Below are positions 15,028 through 26,614 of a DNA stretch of 64,000 bases, in pieces. The stretch lies in the NCBI RefSeq assembly GCF_963378085.1, contig NZ_OY726395.1, positions 2,356,001 to 2,420,000 of the forward strand. The letters run 5' to 3'. Origin of the DNA: Mycolicibacterium sp. MU0050. GTDB lineage: Bacteria; Actinomycetota; Actinomycetes; Mycobacteriales; Mycobacteriaceae. The notes under the pieces were generated by a model. The model was given only the letters and a program-made list of their open reading frames with translations. It had not been told where the DNA came from and ran no database searches. Both the position numbers and the translations under genes were made by a program. Position 1 is the first letter of the stretch. Each line of letters begins with the position of its first letter.

Positions 15028-17508
15028 CTATTCGTTGTCGCCGCCGGTCGCCGAACCCGCCGCGGCGCCGGCGACCGTGCCGAGCCGGCGGGCGTCGGGC
15101 CACACCCAGTCGCGCACCTCCGGGATGTCGTCGCCGTGCGCGCGGGTGTATTCGCGCGCCGCGATCCGCTTGTCGGACATCTCCTGACGCAGGGTGGCGC
15201 AGGTGGACTGCAGCGACGGGACCCGGTCGATGACGTCCATCACCAGGTGGTAGCGGTCCAGGTCGTTGAGCATGACCATGTCGAACGGGGTGGTGGTGGT
15301 GCCTTCCTCCTTGTAACCCCGGACGTGCAGGTTCGGGTGGCCGGTCCGGCGGTAGGTCAGGCGGTGGATCAGCCACGGGTAGCCGTGATAGGCGAAGATG
15401 ATCGGCTTGTCGCGGGTGAAGATCTGGTCGAACTCGCGGGCCGGTAGGCCGTGCGGGTGCTCGGTGCTGTCCTGCAGCCGCATCAGGTCGACGACGTTGA
15501 CGAAGCGCACCCGCAGCCCCGGCAACCGGGTGCGCAGCAGGTCGGCCGCCGCCAGCGCCTCCAGGGTCGGGACGTCGCCGGCGGCCGCGAGGACGACGTC
15601 GGGATCGGTGCCGAGTTCCTCGCTGCCGGCCCAGTCCCAGATGCCCACGCCGCGGGTGCAGTGCGCCACGGCCTGCTCCATGGTCAGGAAGTTGGGCGCG
15701 GGCTGCTTGCCGGAGACCACCACGTTGACGTACTGCCGCGAGCGCAGGCAGTGGTCATAGGTGGACAGCAAGGTGTTGGCGTCCGGCGGCAGGTAGACCC
15801 GCACCACGTCGGCACTCTTGTTCACCACGTGGTCGATGAAGCCGGGGTCCTGGTGGGAGAAGCCGTTGTGGTCTTGGCGCCAGACATGACTGGACAACAG
15901 GTAGTTCAGGCTGGCGATCGGCCGGCGCCACGGGATGTGGTTGGTGACCTTGAGCCACTTGGCGTGCTGGTTGAACATCGAGTCGATGATGTGGATGAAC
16001 GCCTCGTAGCAGTTGAACATCCCGTGTCGGCCGGTCAGCAGGTAGCCCTCCAGCCAGCCCTGACACTGGTTCTCCGAGAGCATCTCGACCACCCGGCCCA
16101 CCCGGGCGAGGTGGTCGTCGACCTCGGGGGAGTCGAACTCGGCGTTCCACTGCTTGTCGGTGGCCTCGTACACGGCCTGCAGCCGGTTCGACGCGGTCTC
16201 GTCGGGACCGAAGATGCGGAAGTTGTCCGGATTCGACCGCACCACGTCGGCCAGCCACTGGCCGAGGACCTTGGTGGCCTCGGCGACCGTGCCACCCGGC
16301 GCGGGTACGTCGACGCCGAAGCGCCGGAAGTCGGGCAGCCGCAGGTCTTTGAGGAGCAGGCCCCCGTTGGCGTGCGGGTTGTCGCTCATCCGTAGCCGGC
16401 CCGGCGGCGCCAGCTCGGCGATGTCGGCCTGCAGCCGGCCCTCGGCGTCGAACAGTTCGTGGGGCCGGTAGGAGGCCAGCCAGTCGGCCAGCACCGCAAG
16501 GTGTTCCGGGGTGTCCTTGGCGTTCGACAGCGGCACCTGGTGGGCCCGCCAGGAGCCGGTGGTCTTCTTGCCGTCGATCTGCGCCGGGCCGGTCCAGCCC
16601 TTGGGCGTCCGGAACACGATCATCGGCCAGCGCGGCCGGTCCTCGTCGCCGGCGGCGGCGCGGGCCTTGATCGCGGCGATCTCGTCGAGAACCTCGTCGA
16701 GCAGCGCGGCGAAGCGGCGGTGCGCCTCGGCGGGTGCCGCCGCGGGGTCCTGCGGGTCGTCGGGTACCTCGAAGAAATACGGGCGGTGGCCGTAGCCGAT
16801 CATCAGGCTGCGCAGTTCCTCCTCCGGAATGCGCGCCAGCACAGTCGGATTGGCGATCTTGTAGCCGTTGAGGTGCAGGATGGGCAGCACCACGCCGTCG
16901 GTGCGCGGGTTGGCCAGCTTGTTGGAATGCCAGCTGGTGGCCAACGCCCCGGTCTCGGCCTCGCCGTCGCCGATGACGGTCGCGACCAACAGGTCGGGGT
17001 TGTCGAAGGCCGCGCCGTAGGCGTGCGACAGCGCGTAGCCGAGTTCGCCGCCCTCGTGGATGGAGCCCGGTACCTCCGGTGCCACATGCGACGGGATGCC
17101 GCCGGGGAAGGAGAACTGCCGGAACAGCCGGCGCAGCCCCTCCTCGTCCTGGGAGACGTCGGGGTAGAGCTCCGAATAGGTGCCGTCCAGGTAGGAGTTG
17201 GCCACCAGGCCGGGTCCGCCGTGGCCGGGGCCGGTGACGTACATGGCGGGCTGGCCGCGTTGCCTGATCACGCGGTTGAGGTGGGCGTAGAGGAAGTTCA
17301 GCCCCGGTGTGGTGCCCCAGTGGCCCAGCAGGCGCGGCTTGACGTCCTCGGCGGTCAACGGGGTGCGCAGCAGGGGATTGCGCAGCAGGTAGATCTGACC
17401 CACCGACAGGTAGTTCGCCGCGCGCCACCACCCGTCGATCCGGTCGAGGGTCGTCTCGTCGGGCTCGGTGCTCTCCGCGGTGGTCCAGGCAGTCATGTCC
17501 GCCGGCAT
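15028..17508 (-). CDS. xfp: Phosphoketolase (xylulose 5-phosphate/fructose 6-phosphate)
   Basis: 826-residue thiamine-diphosphate enzyme that splits xylulose 5-phosphate (and often fructose 6-phosphate) with phosphate into acetyl phosphate plus glyceraldehyde 3-phosphate or erythrose 4-phosphate. [27 protein letters not shown], and the ThDP-binding GDGEAETG followed by HSNK are diagnostic; the C-terminal half contains [18 protein letters not shown] and the final [20 protein letters not shown]. Length is that of the full three-domain enzyme. A GGGGGA ribosome site precedes ATG 17508. With no acetate kinase or phosphotransacetylase nearby, acetyl phosphate must be consumed by enzymes elsewhere. 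Not present at this locus in M. tuberculosis. Confidence 0.97.
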   Translation of the reverse strand: MPADMTAWTTAESTEPDETTLDRIDGWWRAANYLSVGQIYLLRNPLLRTPLTAEDVKPRLLGHWGTTPGLNFLYAHLNRVIRQRGQPAMYVTGPGHGGPGLVANSYLDGTYSELYPDVSQDEEGLRRLFRQFSFPGGIPSHVAPEVPGSIHEGGELGYALSHAYGAAFDNPDLLVATVIGDGEAETGALATSWHSNKLANPRTDGVVLPILHLNGYKIANPTVLARIPEEELRSLMIGYGHRPYFFEVPDDPQDPAAAPAEAHRRFAALLDEVLDEIAAIKARAAAGDEDRPRWPMIVFRTPKGWTGPAQIDGKKTTGSWRAHQVPLSNAKDTPEHLAVLADWLASYRPHELFDAEGRLQADIAELAPPGRLRMSDNPHANGGLLLKDLRLPDFRRFGVDVPAPGGTVAEATKVLGQWLADVVRSNPDNFRIFGPDETASNRLQAVYEATDKQWNAEFDSPEVDDHLARVGRVVEMLSENQCQGWLEGYLLTGRHGMFNCYEAFIHIIDSMFNQHAKWLKVTNHIPWRRPIASLNYLLSSHVWRQDHNGFSHQDPGFIDHVVNKSADVVRVYLPPDANTLLSTYDHCLRSRQYVNVVVSGKQPAPNFLTMEQAVAHCTRGVGIWDWAGSEELGTDPDVVLAAAGDVPTLEALAAADLLRTRLPGLRVRFVNVVDLMRLQDSTEHPHGLPAREFDQIFTRDKPIIFAYHGYPWLIHRLTYRRTGHPNLHVRGYKEEGTTTTPFDMVMLNDLDRYHLVMDVIDRVPSLQSTCATLRQEMSDKRIAAREYTRAHGDDIPEVRDWVWPDARRLGTVAGAAAGSATGGDNE

Positions 17509-17646
17509 TCCCCCATCTCACCGCGAACTACACCTCGGCGGTCCGGAATCGCCGGATGTTCACCCGCAACACACCAGCGGCCCACCGGTTGGTTGGGAGC
17601 GGGTCGCTGCGGATATCGTTGCTGCCACAGCGAAAGTTGAGGTGCG

Positions 17647-20001
17647 ATGTCGGGCGACAATTCTCTGTTGGCGGGGCTGCGAGTCCTGGACCTGGCCTGC
17701 GGCGCGGGCGATGCCGTGGGCCGCATACTGGCCGACCTCGGGGCCGATGTGATCAAGGTCGAACCGCCCGGCGGGAGTCCGGCGCGTCACACCGCGCCGC
17801 GGCTGGCGGGCACCGGCATCGCCTTCGCCGTCCACAACGCGAACAAGGGCAGTGTCGTCCTGGACCCCGCCGCCGACGGGGACCGGGACCGATTGCTGCG
17901 GTTGGCCGGCGAGGCCGACATCGTCATCGATTCGGGCATCCCGGGACAGGCCGCCGCATACGGCACCTCCTGCGCCGAGCTCGCCGACCGGTTCGACCAT
18001 CTGGTCGCGCTGTCGGTGACCGACTTCGGCGCGGCGGGCCCGCGGGCGCACTGGCAGGCCACCGACGCGGTGCTGTACGCGCTGTCCTCGGCCCTGTCGC
18101 GGTCCGGGCCGGCGACGGGCACCCCGGTGCTGCCGCCGGACGGTATCGCCTCGGCCACCGCGGCCGTGCAGGCCACCTGGGCCACGTTGGTCGCCTACTA
18201 CCACCGGTTGCGCACCGGCCGCGGCGACTACATCGACTTCGCCCGGTTCGAGGCGGTCCTGCTGGCGCTCGACCCGCCGTTCGGTTCGCACGGGCAGGCC
18301 GCGGCCGCCGGCGGAGCCGAGAAGTGGCGGGGCCGTCCGCGCAATCAGGACGCGTACCCGATCCTGCCGTGCGCCGACGGTTATGTGCGCATGGTGGTCC
18401 TGGCGCCGCGGCAATGGCACGGGCTGCGGGCCTGGCTGGGGGAGCCCGAGCAGTTCCAGGACCCCAAGTACGACACGATCATCGAGCGGTTCCTGGCCTG
18501 GAAAGAGATCGGCGCGCTGCTGATCGAGAAGTTCGCCACCATGACCATGACCGAGATCGCCGATGCCGCACAGGCTTACGGCGTTCCGGTGGCCGCGGTG
18601 CTCGACCCCTCCGATGTCGGTGACTCGGAGCACTTCGCCGCCGTCGGCGCGTTCACCGAAACCGAACTGGTGCCCGGCGCCGGCGCACGGGTCCCGGTCG
18701 GCTACTACACCGCCGATGGTGCCCGCCTCGGGTTCCGCAGCCCCGCCCCGGCGATCGGCGCCGGACCCGACGAGTGGCCGCAGCGCCCGGCGCGTGAACT
18801 GCGCATCGAGGACCGCGGTGACCAGCGTGACGGCCTGCCGTTCTCGGGACTGCGCATCGTCGACCTGGGCATCATCGTCGCCGGCGGCGAGTTGAGCCGG
18901 CTGTTCGGCGATCTGGGCGCCGAGGTCATCAAGGTCGAGAGCGCCAAGTTCCCGGACGGGCTGCGGCAGGGCCGGCCCGGTCAGGTGCTCAGCGAGTCGT
19001 TCGCGTGGACCCACCGCAACAACGTCGGCCTGGGGCTGGAGTTGCGCACCCCGGGCGGCGCGGAGGTCTTCGAGCAACTGGTGGCCCGCTCCGACGCGGT
19101 GTTCGCCAACTTCAAGCCCGGAACCCTTGCCGGACTCGGCTTCACCTACGAACGGCTGCAGAAGATCAACCCCGCCGTCGTGCTCGCGGAGAGCAGCGCC
19201 TTCGGCGATACCGGGCCGTGGAGCGCCCGGATGGGCTACGGCCCGCTGGTGCGCGCGAGCACCGGCGTGACCAGCCTGTGGACCGCGCCGGACGGCGCCG
19301 CCGAGCCGGGCCGCCACCCGTTCTACGACGCCACCACGGTCTTCCCCGACCACGTGGTGGGACGGATCACCGCGATCGGCGCGCTGGCCGCGCTGATCCA
19401 CCGGGCCGCCACCGGGGCCGGCACCCACATCCACGTCTCGCAGGCCGAGGCCGGCATCAACCAGCTCGACACGCTGTTCGTCCGGCAGCGCGCCCTGCAG
19501 GAAAACCCCGCCGCCGTCGAGATCGGTGCCGCCGCCGACGGCGTGTACCCCTGCCAGGGCGACGACGAGTGGGTGGTGATCTCGCTGCGTGACGAGGCCG
19601 ACCGCCGCGCCGCCATCGCCGCGATCGGCGACCCCGCCGGCTGGGCGGACTGGACGCGCGGCCGGACCCCCACCGAGGCGGCCGAGGCGCTGCAGGCCGC
19701 GGGAGTGCCTGCCGCGCCGATGAATCGGCGCCCCGAGGTGCTCACCGACCCCCAGGTGTGCGCGCGCGGGACCTACCAGGAGATGCGCCATCCGCTGATC
19801 GAGCAACCCCTGCCCGCCGAAGCCGGGCCGGCGCCGTTCCGTCGCATCGGCAAGGCCCTGCAGGAGCCGGCGCCGATGCCCGGTCAGCACACCCGTGAAG
19901 TCTGCCGCGACGTCCTCGAGTTGGACGACGAGCGGGTCGATCAGTTGATCGCCGACGGCGTGTTGTTCAGCGCCGCCGAGAGGGTCCCGACAGGATCCTG
20001 A
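17647..20001 (+). CDS. Tandem CaiB/BaiF (family III) CoA-transferase (Rv1866 type)
   Basis: 784-residue protein made of two family III CoA-transferase halves. The first starts LAGLRVLDLACGAGDAVGRILADLGADVIKVEPPGGSPARH; the second, from about residue 398, starts FSGLRIVDLGIIVAGGELSRLFGDLGAEVIKVES and continues to the usual GGITSL-like region and IHVSQAEAGINQ. Such enzymes move CoA between acyl acids without a free intermediate. The first half departs from the usual LxxPG at the ligand loop (CGAGDA), suggesting that only one half may be catalytic. It opens a three-gene run with the thiolase-like and epimerase-fusion genes, the same order as Rv1866-Rv1868. Confidence 0.87.
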   Translation: MSGDNSLLAGLRVLDLACGAGDAVGRILADLGADVIKVEPPGGSPARHTAPRLAGTGIAFAVHNANKGSVVLDPAADGDRDRLLRLAGEADIVIDSGIPGQAAAYGTSCAELADRFDHLVALSVTDFGAAGPRAHWQATDAVLYALSSALSRSGPATGTPVLPPDGIASATAAVQATWATLVAYYHRLRTGRGDYIDFARFEAVLLALDPPFGSHGQAAAAGGAEKWRGRPRNQDAYPILPCADGYVRMVVLAPRQWHGLRAWLGEPEQFQDPKYDTIIERFLAWKEIGALLIEKFATMTMTEIADAAQAYGVPVAAVLDPSDVGDSEHFAAVGAFTETELVPGAGARVPVGYYTADGARLGFRSPAPAIGAGPDEWPQRPARELRIEDRGDQRDGLPFSGLRIVDLGIIVAGGELSRLFGDLGAEVIKVESAKFPDGLRQGRPGQVLSESFAWTHRNNVGLGLELRTPGGAEVFEQLVARSDAVFANFKPGTLAGLGFTYERLQKINPAVVLAESSAFGDTGPWSARMGYGPLVRASTGVTSLWTAPDGAAEPGRHPFYDATTVFPDHVVGRITAIGALAALIHRAATGAGTHIHVSQAEAGINQLDTLFVRQRALQENPAAVEIGAAADGVYPCQGDDEWVVISLRDEADRRAAIAAIGDPAGWADWTRGRTPTEAAEALQAAGVPAAPMNRRPEVLTDPQVCARGTYQEMRHPLIEQPLPAEAGPAPFRRIGKALQEPAPMPGQHTREVCRDVLELDDERVDQLIADGVLFSAAERVPTGS

Positions 20002-20018
20002 TCCCACGCCCCGACACC

Positions 20019-20037
20019 GGCGCCGCGGCACGGCGCC
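20019..20037 (+). terminator. Hairpin between CoA-transferase and thiolase-like genes
   Basis: GGCGCCG / CGGCGCC, a 7-bp stem with CGGCA loop and a following AAACCCC. It could attenuate transcription within the operon or simply stabilise RNA; no U-tract. Confidence 0.35.
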
Positions 20038-20065
20038 AAACCCCACCGCTGAAAGGTCTTCTCGC

Positions 20066-21553
20066 ATGTCTCTGGATCCCAGAACGCCGGTCCTCGTCGG
20101 ATACGGCCAGGTCAACCAACTCGACGGCACCGCCGACCCGCAGGAGCCGGTGGCGCTGATGGCGGCCGCGGCGCGCGAGGCGGCGGATCCGCAGGTGCTC
20201 GCCGCCGTCGACGCCATCCGGGTGGTCAACCTGCTGTCGTGGCGGTACCGGGATCCCGGCCTGCTGCTCGGTGAATTGATCGGCGCGGACAACCCCGCCA
20301 CCCGCTACACCGGGGTCGGCGGCAACGTGCCGCAGTCGCTGGTCAATCAGGCCTGCCTGGACATCATCGGCGGAACGGCCGAGGTGGTGCTCGTCGCCGG
20401 GGCCGAGACCTGGCGCAGTCGCAAGCGCCTGAAGGCCGCCGGGGTACGCCCGGACTGGTCCAAGCAGGACGACTCGGTGCCGGTTCCGCCGGGCGCGGAG
20501 GACGCGGTCGAGATGAGCAGCCCGGCCCAGGACCGGATCGGCCTGGCCCTGCCCTCGCACGTCTACCCCTGGTTCGAGGAGGCGCTGCGCGTGGCCGCCG
20601 GCGAGACCCAGGACGAGCACCGCCGCAAGATGGGTGCGCTGTGGGCGCGGTTCAACGAAGTCGCCCAACACAATCCGCACGCCTGGAGCAACAAGGCGTG
20701 GACGGCCGAACAGATCGTCGAGCCCGGCCCCGACAACCGGATGATCAGCTGGCCCTACACCAAGCTGCTGAACTCGAACAACATGGTCGACCAGGGCGCG
20801 GTGCTCATCCTCACCTCGGTCGAGAAGGCGACCGCGCTGCAGATCCCGCGGGAACGCTGGGTGTTCCCGTGGGCGGGCACCGACGCCCACGACACCTACT
20901 CGATCGCCGAGCGGCTCGACTACCACCGGTCCCCGGCCATCCGAGTCGGCGCCGCGCGGGCCCTGGAGCTGGCCGGCCTGGGCATCGACGACATCGACCT
21001 GATCGACATCTATTCCTGCTTCCCGTCGGCGGTGCAGGTGGCCGCCGCGGAGATCGGCGTGCCCATCGACGACCCGGCCCGGCCGCTGACCGTCACCGGC
21101 GGCCTGACCTTCGCCGGTGGTCCGTGGAACAACTACGTCACCCACTCCATCGCCACGATGGCCGAGAAGCTGGTGGCCGCCCCGGGCACCCGCGGCCTGA
21201 TCACCGCCAACGGCGGCTACCTGACCAAGCACGCGTTCGGCGTCTACAGCACCGAACCGCCCAGCGGCGGCTTCCGCTGGGAGGACGTGCAGGACACGGT
21301 CGACGCCGAGCCGACGCGGCGCTCGCTGGTGGACTGGACCGGTGTCGGCACGCTGGAAACCTGGACCGTGCCGTTCGACCGGGACGGCGCCGCGGTGAAC
21401 GCCTTCATCGCCGTTCGCACCCCCGACGACGGCCGGGTGCTGGCGCTCGTCGACGACGCCGCTGCGGCCGCCGCACTGGTCGACAGCAACGCCGCCGACC
21501 CGGCCGGGGCAAAGGTCGAGGTGCGCGCGGACGGCAAGGCCGCCCTGCTGTAG
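20066..21553 (+). CDS. Thiolase-like acetyl-CoA acetyltransferase family protein (Rv1867 type)
   Basis: 495-residue thiolase-superfamily protein. It starts MSLDPRTPVLVGYGQVNQL with a ribosome site AAAGG upstream. RYTGVGGNVPQSLVNQACLDIIGG occupies the place where true thiolases carry their nucleophilic Cys; here an Ala-Cys-Leu segment is displaced and GAETWRSRKRL follows, as in SCP-x/DUF-type thiolase relatives. DLIDIYSCFPSAVQVAAAEIG near residue 316 and the GGxxxH-type GGYLTKHAFGVYS near residue 385 are present. Substrate is unknown; a lipid or sterol acyl-CoA is likely. The C-terminal 70 residues form a small beta-rich extension. Order matches Rv1867. Confidence 0.83.
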   Translation: MSLDPRTPVLVGYGQVNQLDGTADPQEPVALMAAAAREAADPQVLAAVDAIRVVNLLSWRYRDPGLLLGELIGADNPATRYTGVGGNVPQSLVNQACLDIIGGTAEVVLVAGAETWRSRKRLKAAGVRPDWSKQDDSVPVPPGAEDAVEMSSPAQDRIGLALPSHVYPWFEEALRVAAGETQDEHRRKMGALWARFNEVAQHNPHAWSNKAWTAEQIVEPGPDNRMISWPYTKLLNSNNMVDQGAVLILTSVEKATALQIPRERWVFPWAGTDAHDTYSIAERLDYHRSPAIRVGAARALELAGLGIDDIDLIDIYSCFPSAVQVAAAEIGVPIDDPARPLTVTGGLTFAGGPWNNYVTHSIATMAEKLVAAPGTRGLITANGGYLTKHAFGVYSTEPPSGGFRWEDVQDTVDAEPTRRSLVDWTGVGTLETWTVPFDRDGAAVNAFIAVRTPDDGRVLALVDDAAAAAALVDSNAADPAGAKVEVRADGKAALL

Positions 21554-21640
21554 CCCACGGCGGCGGGGTTGGGCGGAAACCGCTCCGCCGCGCGCCGCCG
21601 GGGCCTATCGTCTTTCACGTACCGATGGGGGTCGGGGACG

Positions 21641-23485
21641 ATGAAGATCGTGATCACTGGCGCGACCAGTGCGCTGGGGCGTGCCGCGGCGACGCAGTTG
21701 TCCGGCGCCGGGCACCGCGTGACCGGCGTGGCGCAGCAACCCCATCCGTGTCTCGATCCCGGCGTCGATCTGACCTGTATGCCGCTGGACTCACCGGCGC
21801 TGCGCGACGTGGTGGCCGGCGCCGACGCGGTGATCCATCTGGCACCGGTGGAGCCCGGGGGCGAGCACAGCGAGGGGTTGATCGGACTGCTGCGCGTCGC
21901 TGACGCGACGGCGCGGGCCGGGGCCCGGCTGCTGTTCGTGTCCCAGGCTGCCGGCGACCCGTTGCTGTACGGCCGCGCCGAGGAACTGGTGTCCTCGAGT
22001 TGGGCACCGAGCCTGGTGATCCGGTGCGCGGCCCTGCTCGGCCGCCGCCCCGACTGGGCGGTGTCCCGCACGGTCGCCACCGTGCGCGGTGCGCGCTGCG
22101 CCACGCCGATCCCGGTTCTGCACATCGACGACCTGTGCCGGTTCCTGGTGCGTTCCGTCGGCTCGCACCGAACGGGCACGGTGGACCTCGCGGCCCCCGC
22201 GCCGCTGCCGGCCTCCTCGGCCCGACGGTGGCTGGGGCGGGTAAAGGTCCGCCGCGCGCCCGCCTGGACGCTCGTCGCCCCTGCGATGGATGTTGCTGCC
22301 CTGCAACGTGATTGGGAGTTCACCTGCGGGTGGACGGCGGCGGACGCGTGGTTCGACGCCGGGCGATTGCCGGCCGGTGATCGGTGGGGGCACGCGGAGC
22401 CCCTCGCGCGGGCGCGGGCCGGGATCGGCGGGCACGCCGCGTCCGCCGCGGCGGGGGAGTTCGACGACGTCATCGATCCGCGGTTCGCCGTGTTCGACAC
22501 CCGCGGCAGCACCGATGCGCTGCCGGGGCCGCTGACCCCGATGTCACTCGACGTCCAGTTCGGCGCGCTGCGCGCCGCGCAGCGCGCCACCGGCGAGATA
22601 CTCGGGTTGCGTGGCGACCTGGCCGAGGAATGGCAGCGCCGCGGCACCGCGGTCTTCGGCCACCGGTTGTTCACCGGTCGCACGGTCAGCGAGGAGGTCG
22701 CGGCGGCCATCGGGCGCACCGGGCAGCGGGCCGCGCTGCTGCCCCGCGCGGTCGCCGTGGCCCGGGACCATCACCGCTGGTGTGCTGCGTACGCGGCGCA
22801 GTGCGGACAGCACCCGCGATGGGCCGGGGAGTCCGACGCGGTGCTCGACACCCGGATGCTGTTGCTGCGGGACCAGATTCAGCACGGCTGGGCCTTGGCG
22901 GGCGTCGGTGCGGCGGTCGAGGGTCTGCTGGCGGGCGCGGGACGTCCGGGCCCGCCGGCGACGGCGGAGATCACCGCTGCGCGGCAGTGGGCGGACGGCA
23001 CCGCGACCCTCGAACTGGCCAACCCGTTGGTCGCCGAGGTCGCTGTGGCGAAGGTGGTGCCCTCGGTGCGGGCGTCCCGGTCGTTCCGGATGGCCGAGGC
23101 GGTCGGGGCCTCGCGCGGGGTCGCCTGGGGCGCGGCGGTGTTCTTCACGAATGAACTCCGAGGGGCGTTGTGCGAGAAGGGGAGTCGGCTGGCGGCGCGC
23201 CGCATGCTGGCGTCGGCCGACGACGTCTTCTATCTGACGCTGGCCGAGGCGGTCACACCCCCCGCCGATGCCCGGTTGCGCGTCGCGCGCCGGCGCGCCG
23301 AGCGGGAACGGTTGCAGGCGCTGAACATGCCGGACGTCATCGACGGTTGGTGGTCGCCGCTGCCCGATGCCGCGCCCGCGCCGGCCAGCGTGGCCGGCGA
23401 GCCGAACCGGATGTTGGAGCCGGCCGCGGTGGCGCTGCGCCGGGTCAGCTCAATGTGGCGGGATCGAGCGGCCTTCGGGACCTGA
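21641..23485 (+). CDS. NAD-dependent epimerase domain fused to a PEP-utilising-enzyme-like helical region (Rv1868 type)
   Basis: 614-residue two-part protein. Residues 1-260 form an extended-SDR Rossmann domain with MKIVITGATSALGRAAATQL and HIDDLCRFLV. Residues about 290-600 resemble the linker region of PEP synthase/rifampin phosphotransferase-type enzymes: LPGPLTPMSLDVQFGALRAA, and near the end ASADDVFYLTLAEAV with the RVARRRAERERLQALNMPDVI helix. The ATP-grasp domain and the phosphohistidine swivelling domain of those enzymes are absent, so phosphotransfer is not expected. Function unknown. The ATG at 21641 is preferred over an upstream in-frame one 72 bases away. Its 3' end overlaps a reductase remnant on the other strand. 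Confidence 0.78.
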   Translation: MKIVITGATSALGRAAATQLSGAGHRVTGVAQQPHPCLDPGVDLTCMPLDSPALRDVVAGADAVIHLAPVEPGGEHSEGLIGLLRVADATARAGARLLFVSQAAGDPLLYGRAEELVSSSWAPSLVIRCAALLGRRPDWAVSRTVATVRGARCATPIPVLHIDDLCRFLVRSVGSHRTGTVDLAAPAPLPASSARRWLGRVKVRRAPAWTLVAPAMDVAALQRDWEFTCGWTAADAWFDAGRLPAGDRWGHAEPLARARAGIGGHAASAAAGEFDDVIDPRFAVFDTRGSTDALPGPLTPMSLDVQFGALRAAQRATGEILGLRGDLAEEWQRRGTAVFGHRLFTGRTVSEEVAAAIGRTGQRAALLPRAVAVARDHHRWCAAYAAQCGQHPRWAGESDAVLDTRMLLLRDQIQHGWALAGVGAAVEGLLAGAGRPGPPATAEITAARQWADGTATLELANPLVAEVAVAKVVPSVRASRSFRMAEAVGASRGVAWGAAVFFTNELRGALCEKGSRLAARRMLASADDVFYLTLAEAVTPPADARLRVARRRAERERLQALNMPDVIDGWWSPLPDAAPAPASVAGEPNRMLEPAAVALRRVSSMWRDRAAFGT

Positions 23486-23602
23486 TCATCTCCTTGATGT
23501 CGTCGAGGCCCTCCCAGATGTTGACGTTCATCCCGGCCCGCACCCGGTCCTGATCGTCGAGCCAGAAGGCGGTGAACTCGCGGCCGTTCGTAGGGCAGCC
23601 GG
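23445..23602 (-). pseudogene. C-terminal remnant of a ferredoxin-reductase-like gene (Rv1869c type)
   Basis: The minus strand encodes REFTAFWLDDQDRV followed by RAGMNVNIWEGLDDIKEMIR and then RRPLDPATLS before a TGA at 23445-23447. This is the conserved C-terminal end of FAD-dependent rubredoxin/ferredoxin reductases of the Rv1869c type, whose gene follows the Rv1868 homologue in M. tuberculosis. Upstream of about 23600 the similarity stops, and no start codon or FAD-binding region exists before the next gene at 23659. The rest of the gene has therefore been deleted. The remnant overlaps the end of the epimerase fusion by 41 bases. Confidence 0.72.
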
Positions 23603-23658
23603 GACGCCGCGGGTCCGCTGCCGGGAGCTTCCGGCGGAGGTGGGGTAGTCGAGCGCCC

Positions 23659-24048
23659 TCAGTCGAGGTCGACGCGGATGGTCAGCAGGTTGCTGCCCAT
23701 GGCGCGCACCATGGCGCTGTTCATCCCGGGCAGTTCGCGCAGCCGGGCGATCGGGTCGTCGTCGGGCAGCAGCACGGCGGTGCCGGACCGCCAGCGACCG
23801 CCCTGGCGCACCCGCACCGCCGGATTCGCCTTGATGTTGCGCACGTAGTCGGAGTGCTCGCCGTGCTCGGAGACCAGCCAGAACTGATCGCCGATCAGCC
23901 GTCCACCGACCGCGGTGCGGCGGGGCTGCCCGGATTTGCGCCCGGTGGTCTCGATCATGGTGGTCGGCGACATGCGGCCGACGGGGTTGACGAGGTAACG
24001 CTGAATCGGATGCACGACGCGGCGCTTGAGATCGGTCAAGTCCAGCAT
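23659..24048 (-). CDS. Deazaflavin (F420)-dependent nitroreductase-family protein
   Basis: 129-residue split-barrel protein of the Ddn/FDOR-A group. Diagnostic stretches are NPVGRMSPTTMIETTGRKSG near the N-terminus, then PRRTAVGGRLIGDQFWLVSE and NIKANPAVRVRQGGRW; the last is the F420-phosphate-binding signature. Members use reduced F420 to reduce quinones and nitro compounds such as pretomanid, and many may protect against oxidative stress. The ATG at 24048 with GAGGAACGG upstream is preferred to one 90 bases earlier. A large hairpin separates it from lon. A second deazaflavin-type gene lies at 61.7 kb. Confidence 0.85.
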   Translation of the reverse strand: MLDLTDLKRRVVHPIQRYLVNPVGRMSPTTMIETTGRKSGQPRRTAVGGRLIGDQFWLVSEHGEHSDYVRNIKANPAVRVRQGGRWRSGTAVLLPDDDPIARLRELPGMNSAMVRAMGSNLLTIRVDLD

Positions 24049-24107
24049 GGGTGTTGTCCGTTCCTCGGGAATGCTCCGGTTTCCGAGTCTAGGGACATTC
24101 GACAATG

Positions 24108-24149
24108 CCGTCAGGGTTGTGATCACGGCAGCGATCACAACCCTGACGG
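24108..24149. terminator. Strong hairpin terminator downstream of lon
   Basis: Perfect 17-bp inverted repeat: the left arm CCGTCAGGGTTGTGATC (24108-24124) pairs with GATCACAACCCTGACGG (24133-24149) across an ACGGCAGC loop. It lies 10 bases after the lon stop, so it should end the lon transcript, and it insulates the deazaflavin gene. Confidence 0.9.
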
Positions 24150-24159
24150 CGATCCGGCG

Positions 24160-26547
<2,388 letters not shown>

Positions 26548-26559
26548 CGGACCTCCAAA

Positions 26560-26580
26560 GTTGATTCTCCTGCGCTCAAC
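26560..26580 (-). promoter_or_regulatory. HAIR-like HspR operator upstream of lon
   Basis: Read on the minus strand, GTTGAGC-GCAGGAG-AATCAAC matches the HspR element CTTGAGT-N7-ACTCAAG with the correct 7-base spacing and five of seven bases in each arm. It lies 13-33 bases before the lon ATG. HspR would repress lon until heat shock titrates DnaK, as described for Streptomyces lon. Confidence 0.6.
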
Positions 26581-26614
26581 CTTGGTGGTGGTGGATTTGT
26601 TCCCGGTGCCCGCT

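Noticed and set aside
17560..20301. 913-codon open frame opposite the CoA-transferase gene
   Set aside because: Shadow frame without recognisable domains, crossing real gene boundaries on both sides.
21554..21640. GC-rich CGGCGGC / GCCGCCG complementarity after the thiolase-like gene as a terminator
   Set aside because: Arms are widely spaced and the sequence is simple GC repeats; not convincing as a specific hairpin.
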